From assembly GCA_024233675.1 (NCBI GenBank), contig JACKPH010000008.1, positions 1-58,422 on the forward strand: a stretch of 58,422 nucleotides of DNA, read 5' to 3'. This document shows positions 23,720 to 33,613 of this stretch, piece by piece; the stretch's first letter is position 1, and the number at the start of each line of letters is the position of its first letter. The stretch comes from Thermotogae bacterium. Its GTDB lineage: Bacteria > Thermotogota > Thermotogae > Petrotogales > Petrotogaceae. The notes below the pieces were generated by a model that saw nothing but the letters and a program-made list of their open reading frames with translations, was not told the origin of the DNA and did not search any database. Both the position numbers and the translations under genes were made by a program.

Positions 23720-24709
23720 ATGTTATTTTCAAAAGGCGGATGGCTTACAATGATTTATTACTTGCTTTTTATTTTAGTTTTTAAACTCTCACCTTTTACA
23801 ACCGGAGCACTTATAATAGGTGTTTATCTTTCAACAATAGTTGAAGTTCCTCAGAAACTTCTCGGCAAAAAAATGAACGCAAAATCAGCAAAAATAATTT
23901 CGAATATAATTATTTTCGGATTAATGATATATGCTTTTGCGAACTTTTTTCCTGTAATTATAAATGAAGCTCAGAATATTTTTAAAACTGTTCAGAACAT
24001 ACAGCTTTCGGAAACAGAAAATCTTAATATTCCGGACTGGCTTATAGAAATTGTTAATAATTTAAACACTTCTATATCCGAGATAGTTCTTAAAGTACTC
24101 AACAGTGCAATATCATATCTTCCTTCAACAATAAGTGCAATAATAGTTATAGCAGTTACAACAATAGTTATAAACACCTTAAAACCATCGATAAGCAAAA
24201 ATCTATGGAAATTGTATCCTACAAAAGAAAGAACAAAAGGAACAATGTTCATGAAAAAATCATATCATGATTTTGAAAAATTTGTAAGAGGACAGTTTTT
24301 AGTAGCAACATTTGTAGGTATTTTTGTAGGAATCGGCTGTTTTATAGCAGGAATACCCGGAGCGCTTTTTCTCGGTATACTATCATGGATAACAGATTTT
24401 ATACCTTTTATAGGAATAATTATCGCAACTATTCCTGTAATAATGCTCGGATTTTCGGCAAAAGGATTGTTCGGAATTATAGCGGGTCTTATAATAATAG
24501 TAGCTGCAAATCAGCTTGAAACATGGGTTCTTTCACCACGTGTACAGAGTGATAACCTCAACCTTCACTGGTTTGTTATACTTGTTTCAATACTTATGTT
24601 CGGTGAATTTTTCGGAGTACTCGGTATACTTCTTGCATTACCTTCAGTAATGTACTTCATAAATTTCTGGAATACTTTTTTTCTTAACAACGATGAAAAT
24701 ATAAAATAA
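23720..24709 (+). CDS. AI-2E family transporter (PF01594-type permease)
   Basis: A 329-residue integral membrane protein with about eight hydrophobic helices. The family signatures are the central SYHDFEKFVRGQFLVATFVGIFVGIG, the PGALFLGILSWITDFIPFIGIIIATIPVI block, and the C-terminal ETWVLSPRVQSDNLNLHWFVILVSILMFGEFFGVLGILLALP. Members include sodium/proton antiporters and putative autoinducer-2 exporters; the substrate cannot be told. AAGGAGTGAT precedes the ATG. Confidence 0.88.
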   Translation: MLFSKGGWLTMIYYLLFILVFKLSPFTTGALIIGVYLSTIVEVPQKLLGKKMNAKSAKIISNIIIFGLMIYAFANFFPVIINEAQNIFKTVQNIQLSETENLNIPDWLIEIVNNLNTSISEIVLKVLNSAISYLPSTISAIIVIAVTTIVINTLKPSISKNLWKLYPTKERTKGTMFMKKSYHDFEKFVRGQFLVATFVGIFVGIGCFIAGIPGALFLGILSWITDFIPFIGIIIATIPVIMLGFSAKGLFGIIAGLIIIVAANQLETWVLSPRVQSDNLNLHWFVILVSILMFGEFFGVLGILLALPSVMYFINFWNTFFLNNDENIK

Positions 24710-24743
24710 AAAAAGTACATTTCTTAAGAAATGTACTTTTTTT
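24707..24743. terminator. Bidirectional terminator between the permease and PFK genes
   Basis: A near-perfect palindrome, arms AAAGTACATTTCTT / AAGAAATGTACTTT, with A and T runs at its ends, placed between two convergent genes. Confidence 0.88.
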
Positions 24744-24750
24744 ATATCTA

Positions 24751-25770
24751 TCAGAAGAACAGTTTAGCCATATTGTATATTTCCGGTTTTACTGTTTTGT
24801 TTTCAAGAATTTCTTTTGTATAAGGATTATCCTGAACATCAAATCCTTTAAGTCCTAACGCTACATTAACATTTCCTTTTTTAACATGATCAATTGCGGC
24901 AAAACCGAATTTAAAAGCAATAAATCTGTCAAAAGCCGAAGGAGAGCCTCCACGCTGCATATAACCGAGATTAACTGTTCTGCAGTCTATTTCAGAACCT
25001 ATATTTTCTCTTATATATTCGGAAACTATATCAGCGTTATTAACAAGCGTTTTATGGTCAAGATTTTTTGCTACCTTAAGAATTTCTTCATTAAGTTTAC
25101 ATTTTTCCTCTACAACAACAATAGAAAATTTCTTTCCGAAATCGTATCTTCTTTTTATATTTTCAAGCATTTCCGAAGGATTAACTTCTATCTCAGGAGT
25201 AAGTATATAATCGGCTCCGCCTGCCATACCGCCGACTGTTGCAAGCCATCCTGCCTCATCTCCGCCTACTTCAACAACAATTACCCTGTGTCCTGCATTT
25301 GCTGTTGAATGAAGATAATCAAGAGATGTAACTACAGTCTGAAGTGCTGTAAGAAAACCTATACTGAGATCTGACCATGCAAGATCATTATCTATAGTTG
25401 CAGGAATTATAACAGAAGGAATACCTTCATCTTTAAGTTTTAAAGCAATATTTGCTCCGGTATGTCCGGTGAGCAGTATAAGTGAAGTTATCTGATATTT
25501 AGAAACATTTTCTTTAAGTTTTCCGAGATCTTCTTTATTAAGCGTAGGATCGTATTTTGAAGAACCTAAAATTATTCCTCCTTCAGGAAGTTTACCGGAA
25601 ACATGTTCTTTTGTCATAATAAACATTTTATCATTAACAAGACCTTTAAAACCGTCATAAACACCTATTACTTCAATATCCTGATCAGCACCTCTTACAA
25701 TAAGTGCCCTGATAACAGCATTAAGTCCGGGACAGTCCCCACCGACATTTAATATGGCCACCCTTTTCAT
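24751..25770 (-). CDS. pfkA: Phosphofructokinase-family protein with altered donor site
   Basis: A 339-residue group A PFK counted from ATG at 25770 (GGAGG 10 nt upstream; the frame extends 8 codons further without a site). Kept features: GGDCPGLNAVIR (10-21), TIDNDL with catalytic Asp127, and LGYMQRGGSPSAFDR. E. coli numbering fits without gaps at the N terminus, and several donor-site residues differ: Arg72 is Lys, the GGDGS loop reads TGHTG so Mg-binding Asp103 is His and Gly104 (Gly in ATP enzymes, Asp in PPi enzymes) is Thr, and EVMGR reads EVGGD. The phosphoryl donor, and even fructose-6-phosphate kinase activity, are therefore uncertain. It is separate from hppA upstream. Confidence 0.8.
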   Translation of the reverse strand: MKRVAILNVGGDCPGLNAVIRALIVRGADQDIEVIGVYDGFKGLVNDKMFIMTKEHVSGKLPEGGIILGSSKYDPTLNKEDLGKLKENVSKYQITSLILLTGHTGANIALKLKDEGIPSVIIPATIDNDLAWSDLSIGFLTALQTVVTSLDYLHSTANAGHRVIVVEVGGDEAGWLATVGGMAGGADYILTPEIEVNPSEMLENIKRRYDFGKKFSIVVVEEKCKLNEEILKVAKNLDHKTLVNNADIVSEYIRENIGSEIDCRTVNLGYMQRGGSPSAFDRFIAFKFGFAAIDHVKKGNVNVALGLKGFDVQDNPYTKEILENKTVKPEIYNMAKLFF

Positions 25771-25823
25771 TATATATCGCCTCCTGAAAAACAATTATTT
25801 TTAGCTGAACATTATTCATATTC

Positions 25824-25832
25824 ATTGTATCA
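25824..25832 (-). promoter_or_regulatory. Extended -10 promoter of the PFK gene
   Basis: Minus-strand TGATACAAT (25832-25824), with a weak TTGTTT about 16 nt upstream, between hppA and the PFK gene. Confidence 0.5.
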
Positions 25833-25964
25833 TTAATGTAAAAAAAAACAAAGAGTTATGAATAATCAAATATTATTAATTTTCACTAATAGAGTCAAAT
25901 ATATCTGTTTAATTCAATTATACTTATATATAGATTTTTCATGTCTGAAAAAATATATCAAAAT

Positions 25965-27968
25965 TTATTTACCCAGTCTCATAAGTATAGGAATAATAAC
26001 TATAGACACTATAGACATAAGTTTTATAAGAATATTTATAGCCGGTCCCGCAGTATCTTTAAAAGGATCACCGACAGTATCACCTATAACAGATGCTTTA
26101 TGAGCCATAGAACCTTTTCCGCCTTCTTTACCTGATTCAATATATTTCTTTGCATTATCCCATGCACCGCCTGAATTTGACATAAAAATAGCAAGCATAA
26201 CACCGGAAACAGTAGTTCCGACAAGCATACCGGCAACACCAGTAATGCCTATAAGATAATATCCTATTATAGGAGAAAGAACTGCAAGAACAGACGGCAT
26301 AATCATTTTTCTGAGTGCACCGTTAGTTGCTATTGAAACACATTTTGCATAATCAGGTTCAGCTTTTCCTTCCATAAGCCCCGGAATTTCTTTAAACTGT
26401 CTTCTTACTTCCTGAACCATGACATTAGCAGAATCTCCCACAGCATTCATAGCCATTGACGAGAAAAGGAAAGGAAGCATCGCACCTATAAGAGTACCTA
26501 TAAAAACAGTTGTCTGGGTAAGGTCAACAGCAGAAATACCTGTTACCTGAGTAAAAGATGCAAACAAAGCAAGTGCCGTAAGAGCGGCAGAACCAATTGC
26601 AAAACCTTTACCTATAGCAGCTGTGGTGTTACCTACCGCATCAAGAAGATCTGTCTTTTTTCTTACCTCGGGATCAAGATGTGCCATTTCAGCTATACCC
26701 CCGGCATTATCAGCTATAGGACCGTAAGCATCTATAGCAAGTGTTACCCCGAGAGTTGCAAGCATACCTACTCCGGCAAGAGCTATACCGAAAAGGTCTC
26801 CCATAATTGTATAAGAAAGAATAGTACCCACCGCAATAAGAATAACAGGAATAGCTGTTGATTCCATACCTATTGCAATACCGCTTATAATAACCGGTGC
26901 GGCACCTGAATTTGCACTTTTGGCAAGTTTCTCAACAGGTTTTTTAGCTGTATAATATTCGGTAACTGATCCTATAATAATTCCTATAAGCATACCGAGA
27001 GTAATTACAACAGCTGCCCTGTACCCGCCGAAGAAAATTTTTGAAATAATAAATACTATTATAACTTCTATTATATTTGCAAGATAAGTACCCATATGAA
27101 GCATTTTTGACGGATCAATATTTTCTTTATCCTTAACTGTAAGGTTAACAAATATTATTCCGAAAATTGCTGTTAAAAGACCAAACGCAGTAACCACAAA
27201 AGGGAATACGGCTCCTGAAAAATGATCTATATTATTATTCATAGCAAAAACAGAACCAAGTACAGATGCGGAAAAAATAGAACCTACATAAGATTCATAA
27301 AGATCAGCACCCATTCCGGCAACGTCTCCTACATTATCCCCTACATTATCTGCAATTGTAGCAGGATTTCTCGGATCATCCTCAGGAATATTTGCTTCTG
27401 TTTTACCTACAAGATCGGCACCGACATCTGCAGCTTTTGTAAAAATACCACCGCCGACTCTTGCAAAAAGTGCCACAAAAGAAGCTCCCATAGAATAACC
27501 ACTCATTATTACAGCATCAGCTTTTGTAAAATAAAAAATAGTTCCGAGACCGAGAAGTCCCAAAGAAGAAACTGTCATTCCCATTACAGCTCCACCGTTA
27601 AAAGCTACTTTGAGTGCACTACCCAAAGATTTTGTTGCTGCCTGAGCTGTTCTTGTGTTTGCTCTTGTTGCTATAGTCATTCCGAAATAACCGGCAAGTA
27701 CGGAAAGTGTTGCACCAAAAACAAAAGCAAAGGCCATTGCCCAGGAATTTACAATACCGAGAAAAAGAGCAAATAAAACGACTATAATATAAAGTATTTT
27801 ATATTCGGAAATCAAAAAAGCCTTGGCTCCAACCTGAACAGCATTGGAAATTTTTACCATTTTTTCATTTCCGGGATCTTTTTCCAAAACCTTAAACGTC
27901 AAAAAAACAGTGAAAATCATTCCTATCGCGCCGGCTATAACACCTGACATGTTAGTTATGAAACTCAT
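25965..27968 (-). CDS. hppA: K+-dependent membrane-bound pyrophosphatase (ion pump)
   Basis: A 667-residue integral protein with about 16 helices that couples PPi hydrolysis to Na+ and/or H+ export. The PPi site is intact: GGGIFTKAADVGADLVGKTE, DDPRNPATIADNVGDNVGDVAGMGADLYESY, SYGPIADNAGGIAEM, and the C-terminal SGGAWDNAKKYIE with GDTVGDPFKDTAGPA. GNTTAAIGKGFAIGSA has Ala where K+-independent enzymes have Lys, so it should need K+. The family includes the Thermotoga maritima Na+-PPase; Na+ versus H+ transport is not settled by these motifs. GGGAGG precedes the ATG. Confidence 0.94.
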   Translation of the reverse strand: MSFITNMSGVIAGAIGMIFTVFLTFKVLEKDPGNEKMVKISNAVQVGAKAFLISEYKILYIIVVLFALFLGIVNSWAMAFAFVFGATLSVLAGYFGMTIATRANTRTAQAATKSLGSALKVAFNGGAVMGMTVSSLGLLGLGTIFYFTKADAVIMSGYSMGASFVALFARVGGGIFTKAADVGADLVGKTEANIPEDDPRNPATIADNVGDNVGDVAGMGADLYESYVGSIFSASVLGSVFAMNNNIDHFSGAVFPFVVTAFGLLTAIFGIIFVNLTVKDKENIDPSKMLHMGTYLANIIEVIIVFIISKIFFGGYRAAVVITLGMLIGIIIGSVTEYYTAKKPVEKLAKSANSGAAPVIISGIAIGMESTAIPVILIAVGTILSYTIMGDLFGIALAGVGMLATLGVTLAIDAYGPIADNAGGIAEMAHLDPEVRKKTDLLDAVGNTTAAIGKGFAIGSAALTALALFASFTQVTGISAVDLTQTTVFIGTLIGAMLPFLFSSMAMNAVGDSANVMVQEVRRQFKEIPGLMEGKAEPDYAKCVSIATNGALRKMIMPSVLAVLSPIIGYYLIGITGVAGMLVGTTVSGVMLAIFMSNSGGAWDNAKKYIESGKEGGKGSMAHKASVIGDTVGDPFKDTAGPAINILIKLMSIVSIVIIPILMRLGK

Positions 27969-28416
27969 TTAAATACCTCCCTAAGCAATTTATTATGATT
28001 ATATATAATTATTTCTGATTAAACAAAAAAATCTTTTGTTTTCAGGCTTTTTTATTTTACCACAAAATCCGTCTATTTCAAATATATATAAAAATATCAT
28101 ATCACATTTTATGAATAATGAATCATCTCTCATTTTAATATTATATTTAAAAAAATGATTATAAACGTCTTATTTTGTTTATTTTCGGATATAAACGAAA
28201 TATTCCGCTTATTTACAGAAAATATCTTGTAAAAATTATTAATAAACACTGAACAAAAGTTTATAAATTAAGATATAACAATTATAACAGTTTGTGAAAA
28301 TCTTTGAAACATATATATTCATTTTCATTACCGTTTACAACCGTTAATAAACATTAAGCCTTTAAAATCTAAGATTATTATTATCTGAAATTATTTTCAT
28401 ACATTTTAGCGGTAAA
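27969..28416. other. Intergenic region between hppA and the phosphoesterase gene
   Basis: About 450 bases of very AT-rich DNA without a convincing ORF. It must hold the hppA promoter (minus strand; a TATAAT-like box near 28000-28006). It contains six copies of the hexamer ATAAAC on either strand between 28161 and 28352, and two TTTACA boxes. These may be regulator sites for the downstream phosphatase gene; nothing else is seen. Confidence 0.4.
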
Positions 28417-28446
28417 TTGACTTTTAATCTTCAAACCTGATATAAT
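28417..28446 (+). promoter_or_regulatory. Sigma-A promoter of the phosphoesterase gene
   Basis: TTGACT (28417-28422), 18-nt spacer, perfect TATAAT (28441-28446); start codon 30 nt further on. Confidence 0.65.
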
Positions 28447-28476
28447 TTCATACTAAGGAAAAAAGGGGTGATAAAC

Positions 28477-30441
28477 TTGAAAAAGGCTACTGTTATAATA
28501 TTTATTATTTTTAGTCTTTATATATCAGTACTGGCAGAAATAAACTTTACTGTTTCACCTGAAACAGGTTTTATTGACAAAATTTATATTGAAGGTACAG
28601 AAGCTGCTTTGTTTGATTCACATTCAATTGTTATAGCCGGCGAAACACTTAAATTATCAGAAACTGAAAAATCAGAAAACACTGTTTACGTAAAAATGGT
28701 ATCTGATAATTTTGAAATGCTTACAAAATACACTTTATCCGATGATAAAATATTAATTGATTCTTCCGTAAAAAATACATCAGATTCAAAAAAATTAGTA
28801 AAACTTTCTGATGTGTTTGACTATAACAGTTTTTTCCCGCTAATTTCCACATCAAAACTTATAGATAAACCCGGTCTTGTACATCAGACAGAAGACGGTG
28901 CATTAATATATTACTCTGACGAAATATTCAGAACTTTTAATGCAATGAACAAAGCGGTACTTATGGCAAAATATACAAATCTTGACTCTCAGTCTTCTTT
29001 TGACTACAAAAGAACCATATATGCCGGAAAAATTCTTAATTCGGTTTTAAAGAAATACATGGATGAAAATTCTGTAGAATATAAAACATATTCTTCTACT
29101 CTGACTTTCAGAAACGGAAGATCAACAAAAAATACAAAAGTATATCTCACTGACTTTAACGGTAATGTATACAATTACCTTAAAATAACCGAAAATGACG
29201 GAGAATTTAATTTTTATTATCCGGACGGTCAGTATTACTTTATACCTTATACTGGATATCAGCATTATGAAAATTTTAATTTCGTTTCGGAAAATGAGAT
29301 AGATCTTCCGGAAAACTACATAGTATACGAACCTTTTCTTACAAATGTAACAGAATCATCAATAACACTGAATATAAGAACAGCTGTCACATCAACTGTA
29401 AAAGTTTATCTTATAGAAAACACAGGAAAAATAAAAATATACAAATCAGAAAACCGCGATTTTCATGAAATAAAACTTAACGGGCTTCAGCAGGATACAA
29501 AATATACTTACAAATTTACAATATATTCTGATTATGATGATAAAACTTTCAGTTCCGAAATATACAGTTTCAAAACAAAACCCATTACAACAGAAAAATT
29601 TAATTTTCTTGTTTACGGAGATACACAGATATATAACAGCGTACACACTGCAGTTGTTAAAAGAATTAAATCAGATATAGAAAAGAAAAATGAAGATATA
29701 AGTTTTATACTGAGAACAGGTGATTTTACTGAAAAAGGAGAGGAAGAAGAAACCTATACAGAAGCTTTTATATCCACAAAACCTCTTGCAACAGAAATAC
29801 CTTATTATACAGTACTCGGAAATCATGAACACAACAATATAAATTATTATAAAGCTTTTGACCTGCCACAGGGCGGCGGTGACTATAATAAAAGATGGTA
29901 CTCTTTCAGCTACGGAAATGCACACTTTGTAATGCTTGATTCAAACGTAACCGAAACAAATACTCTTTACAATCAGCAGCTTCAGTGGCTTGAAAACGAT
30001 TTAAAAAACAATCAGGACAAAAAATATATATTTGTAGCTTTTCACCATCCTTTCTGGACATCTTCACAGGAATACGGTGCAATGGAAGAAAATCTTCCGG
30101 CAGGTCATTTCAACACAAAAAACTGGCTTCCGCTTTTTATAAAATATAATGTTGATGTAGTTTTTAACGGTCACATACATGCATACGAAAGATATACAAA
30201 AGACGGAATAAACTTTATAACATCAGGCGGTGGCGGTGCTATGCTCAATGTTAATCACGGTGCTCAGGCGCTCCCCTGGAGAGTAAAAGATTTTCTCGGA
30301 ATACTTTCATATGTTGAGGTAAATATAGAAGAAAACGAAGCAAAAATAACTGTTCACGGAATAATGGAAAGAATTGATCCTAAAAATCAGTACGATTTCA
30401 GAAATACAGATATAATACTTGACGAAATAACAATACATTAA
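28477..30441 (+). CDS. Exported calcineurin-like phosphoesterase with FN3-type domain
   Basis: A 654-residue exported protein from TTG at 28477; the frame opens at GTG 28468, but that GTG is part of the AAGGGGTGAT ribosome binding site. A signal peptide (ATVIIFIIFSLYISVLA) is followed by an N-terminal beta domain (about 20-280), an FN3-like domain (about 285-365) as in purple acid phosphatases, and a metallophosphatase domain with the metal-binding motifs YGDTQ, LRTGDFTEKG, VLGNHEH, FHHPFW and NGHIHAYER. It should hydrolyse phosphate esters outside the cytoplasm. The site is complete. A hairpin follows. Alkaline phosphatase is encoded 1.7 kb downstream. Confidence 0.87.
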   Translation: MKKATVIIFIIFSLYISVLAEINFTVSPETGFIDKIYIEGTEAALFDSHSIVIAGETLKLSETEKSENTVYVKMVSDNFEMLTKYTLSDDKILIDSSVKNTSDSKKLVKLSDVFDYNSFFPLISTSKLIDKPGLVHQTEDGALIYYSDEIFRTFNAMNKAVLMAKYTNLDSQSSFDYKRTIYAGKILNSVLKKYMDENSVEYKTYSSTLTFRNGRSTKNTKVYLTDFNGNVYNYLKITENDGEFNFYYPDGQYYFIPYTGYQHYENFNFVSENEIDLPENYIVYEPFLTNVTESSITLNIRTAVTSTVKVYLIENTGKIKIYKSENRDFHEIKLNGLQQDTKYTYKFTIYSDYDDKTFSSEIYSFKTKPITTEKFNFLVYGDTQIYNSVHTAVVKRIKSDIEKKNEDISFILRTGDFTEKGEEEETYTEAFISTKPLATEIPYYTVLGNHEHNNINYYKAFDLPQGGGDYNKRWYSFSYGNAHFVMLDSNVTETNTLYNQQLQWLENDLKNNQDKKYIFVAFHHPFWTSSQEYGAMEENLPAGHFNTKNWLPLFIKYNVDVVFNGHIHAYERYTKDGINFITSGGGGAMLNVNHGAQALPWRVKDFLGILSYVEVNIEENEAKITVHGIMERIDPKNQYDFRNTDIILDEITIH

Positions 30442-30444
30442 AAG

Positions 30445-30465
30445 CCCGGTTATCCGGGTTTTTTT
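30445..30465 (+). terminator. Terminator after the phosphoesterase gene
   Basis: CCCGG-TTAT-CCGGG stem followed by seven T residues, just after the stop codon. Confidence 0.8.
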
Positions 30466-30482
30466 ACGTAAAAAATTTTTTC

Positions 30483-30491
30483 TGATATAAT
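30483..30491 (+). promoter_or_regulatory. Extended -10 promoter of the decayed gene
   Basis: TGATATAAT (TG-n-TATAAT), with a second TATAAT at 30495-30500, 30-40 nt before the ATG at 30522, which still has a CGGAGG site. Confidence 0.45.
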
Positions 30492-30521
30492 TTGTATAAT
30501 TAAACTTTCCGGAGGTTATTT

Positions 30522-32065
30522 ATGTATCTTAAAAAACTGCTCAAAATAATAGTTACGGTTCTTTTTCACTTCCTTTTACAAATTTCATAATAAATCACGA
30601 AAAAAATAAACCAATAGTGTTTTATCTTATGAGTATAAAATTTTTATGGTATTACGAAATAAAAAAGTCTTTATTATACGATGAATTTATAAATCAAATA
30701 ATAAAAAATATTTATAATTGCAAAAAAATCAATAATTTAATCATAGATAAAAAAAGATGAAGCTTTAAAATTATATAAAATTTAAAAAATAATTTTGAAA
30801 AAATACCTGTTTATGTAAGACCTCTCATTGCAATATTCTGAAAAGTTTTATCATATGAATTGATTCAGAAGAATGAAAATTACGAACATGGGTATTTATA
30901 AAAAAATGTCAATTCTAACTTATTTTTATGATGCCAGAAAATATATTAATAAAAAAGATTTTAAAAAGCATAATTTTATATTCTGTTTTTAGAAGGCAAA
31001 AGATTCCTCATCCGACTGCGGTATTAACAGGATTGATTATTCATGCTGGTATTCTATTGAAAATAATCTTCCGGTTTTTCTGATTTTTATGCTGATCTTG
31101 AATTTTATTCAGGTATTATTATGAAAATTTTATTATAATTTGTGATCGTATTTATACAGTTTTAAAAGCCTACAAAAACTCAATAATATTAAAATATATC
31201 AAATATCATCTCTTATGCTGAGAAACAAAAAAGATATTCCTAAAACTGATTATTTTAAGAAAAGAATAAACACAGTTGAAAGACTTTTATTCAAAACAGA
31301 TAAAAACTCATATCCCTCACAAATGAATTATCTGTATTTTTTGCTAAATTCTATAAAAATAAATCAAAAGATTCTCTTTTACTTTCTGATATGACTATGA
31401 TTTCTGTTATTAATAAAAAAGTATCTTCAGTAAAATCTTCAACTCTGAGAAAATTTATTAAGTCATATAATATAGACTTTAAAGCATCTAATCCTCACTG
31501 TATTAACTGTGAAATCATTAAAATGTTTACCGAAGATAAATTCTCTTTTTATTCTTCTCATAATAAACTTATATGGGATGATATTCTTATTACTTATATG
31601 TCTCTTGATTCCAAAACTATTAATTTCGATTATCTTTTCTCTGTTAAAGATGATATTAATAAAATTACTGATTTATTAGGTAAGAACTATGATTCTATGG
31701 ATTTCCTTATTTCCGTGTACGAACCTATTCCTTTTTTCAGTGCAAGAAAAGAACTTATTAAAAAATCTCTTTCTGAAATAAAGAATAAAGGAAGATATGA
31801 TGAGTTTATATCTTTTTATATGAATCAGAATAATCAGGAAAGACTTCTCACCGATAAATTCCTTAGAAATTACTCAAGATACAGAGAAGTAAACTTCAGA
31901 TTCAGTATAAAAGAATTATTTGATTCTTATGAAATAAATGAATCATGGAGAGAATGTATGGATAATTTCGCAGAATTTACCGGTCTTGATAATTATCTTT
32001 GTTATACTTCTTTCTGGTGCTTTGATGACTCTGACAGATTTCTTTTTTGTCAATACTTAAAATAA
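30522..32065 (+). pseudogene. Decayed gene with several frameshifts; 224-codon intact 3' part
   Basis: A promoter, CGGAGG and ATG (30522) lead into a frame that stops after 22 codons. The coding trace continues in other frames: INHEKNKPIVFYLMSIKFLWYYE (from 30590), IPVYVRPLIAIF, MSILTYFYDARKYINKKD, ADLEFYSG, MLRNKKDIPKTDYF, YPSQMNYLYFLLNSI, and then the open frame from 31391 to the stop at 32065. Joined up, these give a cytosolic protein of about 510 residues. The 31391 ORF has no ribosome binding site of its own and is best seen as the 3' remnant. The family is not recognised. Codon choice is richer in T-ending codons than in its neighbours, which may point to transfer. Confidence 0.7.
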
Positions 32066-32100
32066 AAAAGAAGAGACTTAAAAAGTCTCTTCTTTTTTTA
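32064..32100 (+). terminator. Terminator after the decayed gene
   Basis: A 16-bp stem AAAAAAGAAGAGACTT / AAGTCTCTTCTTTTTT with a 3-nt loop and T run, overlapping the stop codon. Confidence 0.85.
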
Positions 32101-32216
32101 AGAATTATGAAAGAACTAAAATTATTTTTTATAATTAATTATTCTTTATTATAGTTATAAAAAATATAAAAATAAAATAATACTATATCACTGAAAACTT
32201 ATAGGAGGTGTTTTTG

Positions 32217-33599
32217 GTGAAAAAAATATTATTATCTCTTTTACTTGTAACTTTTATTCTTACTTCAGCATTTTCCGCTCCGAAGTATGTTTTTTTATTT
32301 ATAGGTGACGGTATGGCTTTACCTCAGATTAAAGCTGCGGAACTTTATCTTGAATCGGTAGGTTCAGACAAAAGACTTATCATGACTTCACTCGAAGCTC
32401 AGGGTATGACAACAACACAATCAGCAGATTCTTTCATAACAGATTCAGCTGCAGCGGGAACAGCTCTTGCAACAGGACATAAAACAAATTCAGGTGTTAT
32501 ATGTATGAATACAACACTTACCGAAACATATAAAACAGTTGCCGAAATTGCAAAAGAAAACGGTAAAAAAGTAGGAATAATTTCAAGTGTTTCTATAGAT
32601 CACGCTACACCGGCTGCATTTTATGCACATCAGCCTTCAAGAAAAAATTACTATGAAATAGGTATGGAAATGATTAGTACAGGTTTTGACCTTTACGGCG
32701 GAGGAGCATTATTATCACCCAAAGGAAAGAAAGGTGATCAGCCGGATATAGTTGACGAAGCAATTAAAGCCGGATATAAAGTTATAGATAATCAGGTTGA
32801 TTTTGAAAAACTCAGCAGTAAAAACGAAAAAGTAATTATATTCAATGAAGCTCTTGACGGTGCACAGGCTATGCAGTACGAAATTGACAGACAGACAGAA
32901 TTTTCTCTTGCTGATTTAACAGAAAAAGCAATAAATCTTTTAGATAACGAAAATGGTTTTTTTATGATGGTCGAAGGCGGAAAGATAGACTGGGCAGCTC
33001 ATGCAAACGATGCCGGAACAGTTATTCACGATACATTAGCTTTTGATGATGCAGTAGCAAAAGCAGTTGAATTTTACAATAGCCACCCGAAAGACACTCT
33101 TATAGTAGTTACAGGTGACCACGAAACAGGAGGACTTACAATAGGCTTTGCCGGTACACAGTATTCAACCTATGTAGATAAAATTGAAAAACAGACACTT
33201 TCATTTCAGAACTTCGATGCTGTTTATTCACATTTACTTGCTTCAAACCCAAATTTAACTTTAAATGATCTTTTACCGGATTTAGAAAAATACTTCGGAT
33301 TATCAAAAAAAGATTTAAACGATATGGATATCAAAAAACTTGAAACTGCAATTTCAGACAGTAAAAAAGCTAAATTACCGAGCACAGAATACACATATCT
33401 TCTTTACGGAGGATATAATCCTGTATCAGTTACGGTAACACATATACTTAATCAGAAATCAGGTATATCATGGACAACATACTCACATACAGGCGTTCCT
33501 GTTGCAACATTTGCCCAGGGAGTTTATTCTTCGCTTTTTAACGGATATTATGACAATACTGATATAGGTAAAAATCTTATAAATCTGTATAATAACTAA
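32217..33599 (+). CDS. phoA: Exported alkaline phosphatase
   Basis: A 460-residue protein from GTG at 32217; AGGAGG lies 8 nt upstream and overlaps an in-frame GTG at 32208. Signal peptide KKILLSLLLVTFILTSAFSA, then the alkaline phosphatase core: FIGDGM (metal-binding Asp31), SFITDSAAAGTALATG with nucleophile Ser77, SSVSIDHATPAAFYAHQ, FFMMVEGGKIDWAAHANDA, VVTGDHETGGLT and, near the C terminus, YSHTGVPVATFAQG with the last Zn-binding His. All catalytic parts are present, so the enzyme should be active in the periplasm or outside the cell. A terminator follows, with read-through possible into the YibE/F gene. Confidence 0.92.
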   Translation: MKKILLSLLLVTFILTSAFSAPKYVFLFIGDGMALPQIKAAELYLESVGSDKRLIMTSLEAQGMTTTQSADSFITDSAAAGTALATGHKTNSGVICMNTTLTETYKTVAEIAKENGKKVGIISSVSIDHATPAAFYAHQPSRKNYYEIGMEMISTGFDLYGGGALLSPKGKKGDQPDIVDEAIKAGYKVIDNQVDFEKLSSKNEKVIIFNEALDGAQAMQYEIDRQTEFSLADLTEKAINLLDNENGFFMMVEGGKIDWAAHANDAGTVIHDTLAFDDAVAKAVEFYNSHPKDTLIVVTGDHETGGLTIGFAGTQYSTYVDKIEKQTLSFQNFDAVYSHLLASNPNLTLNDLLPDLEKYFGLSKKDLNDMDIKKLETAISDSKKAKLPSTEYTYLLYGGYNPVSVTVTHILNQKSGISWTTYSHTGVPVATFAQGVYSSLFNGYYDNTDIGKNLINLYNN

Positions 33600-33613
33600 A
33601 AAATTAAAATCTT

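Noticed and set aside
27222..27776. 184-residue ORF opposite hppA
   Set aside because: Cys/Ser/Tyr/His-rich shadow of a well-conserved gene; no start signals.
28141..28360. Replication origin (AT-rich, repeated boxes)
   Set aside because: The ATAAAC hexamers do not match DnaA boxes, and no dnaA, dnaN or gidA gene is nearby.
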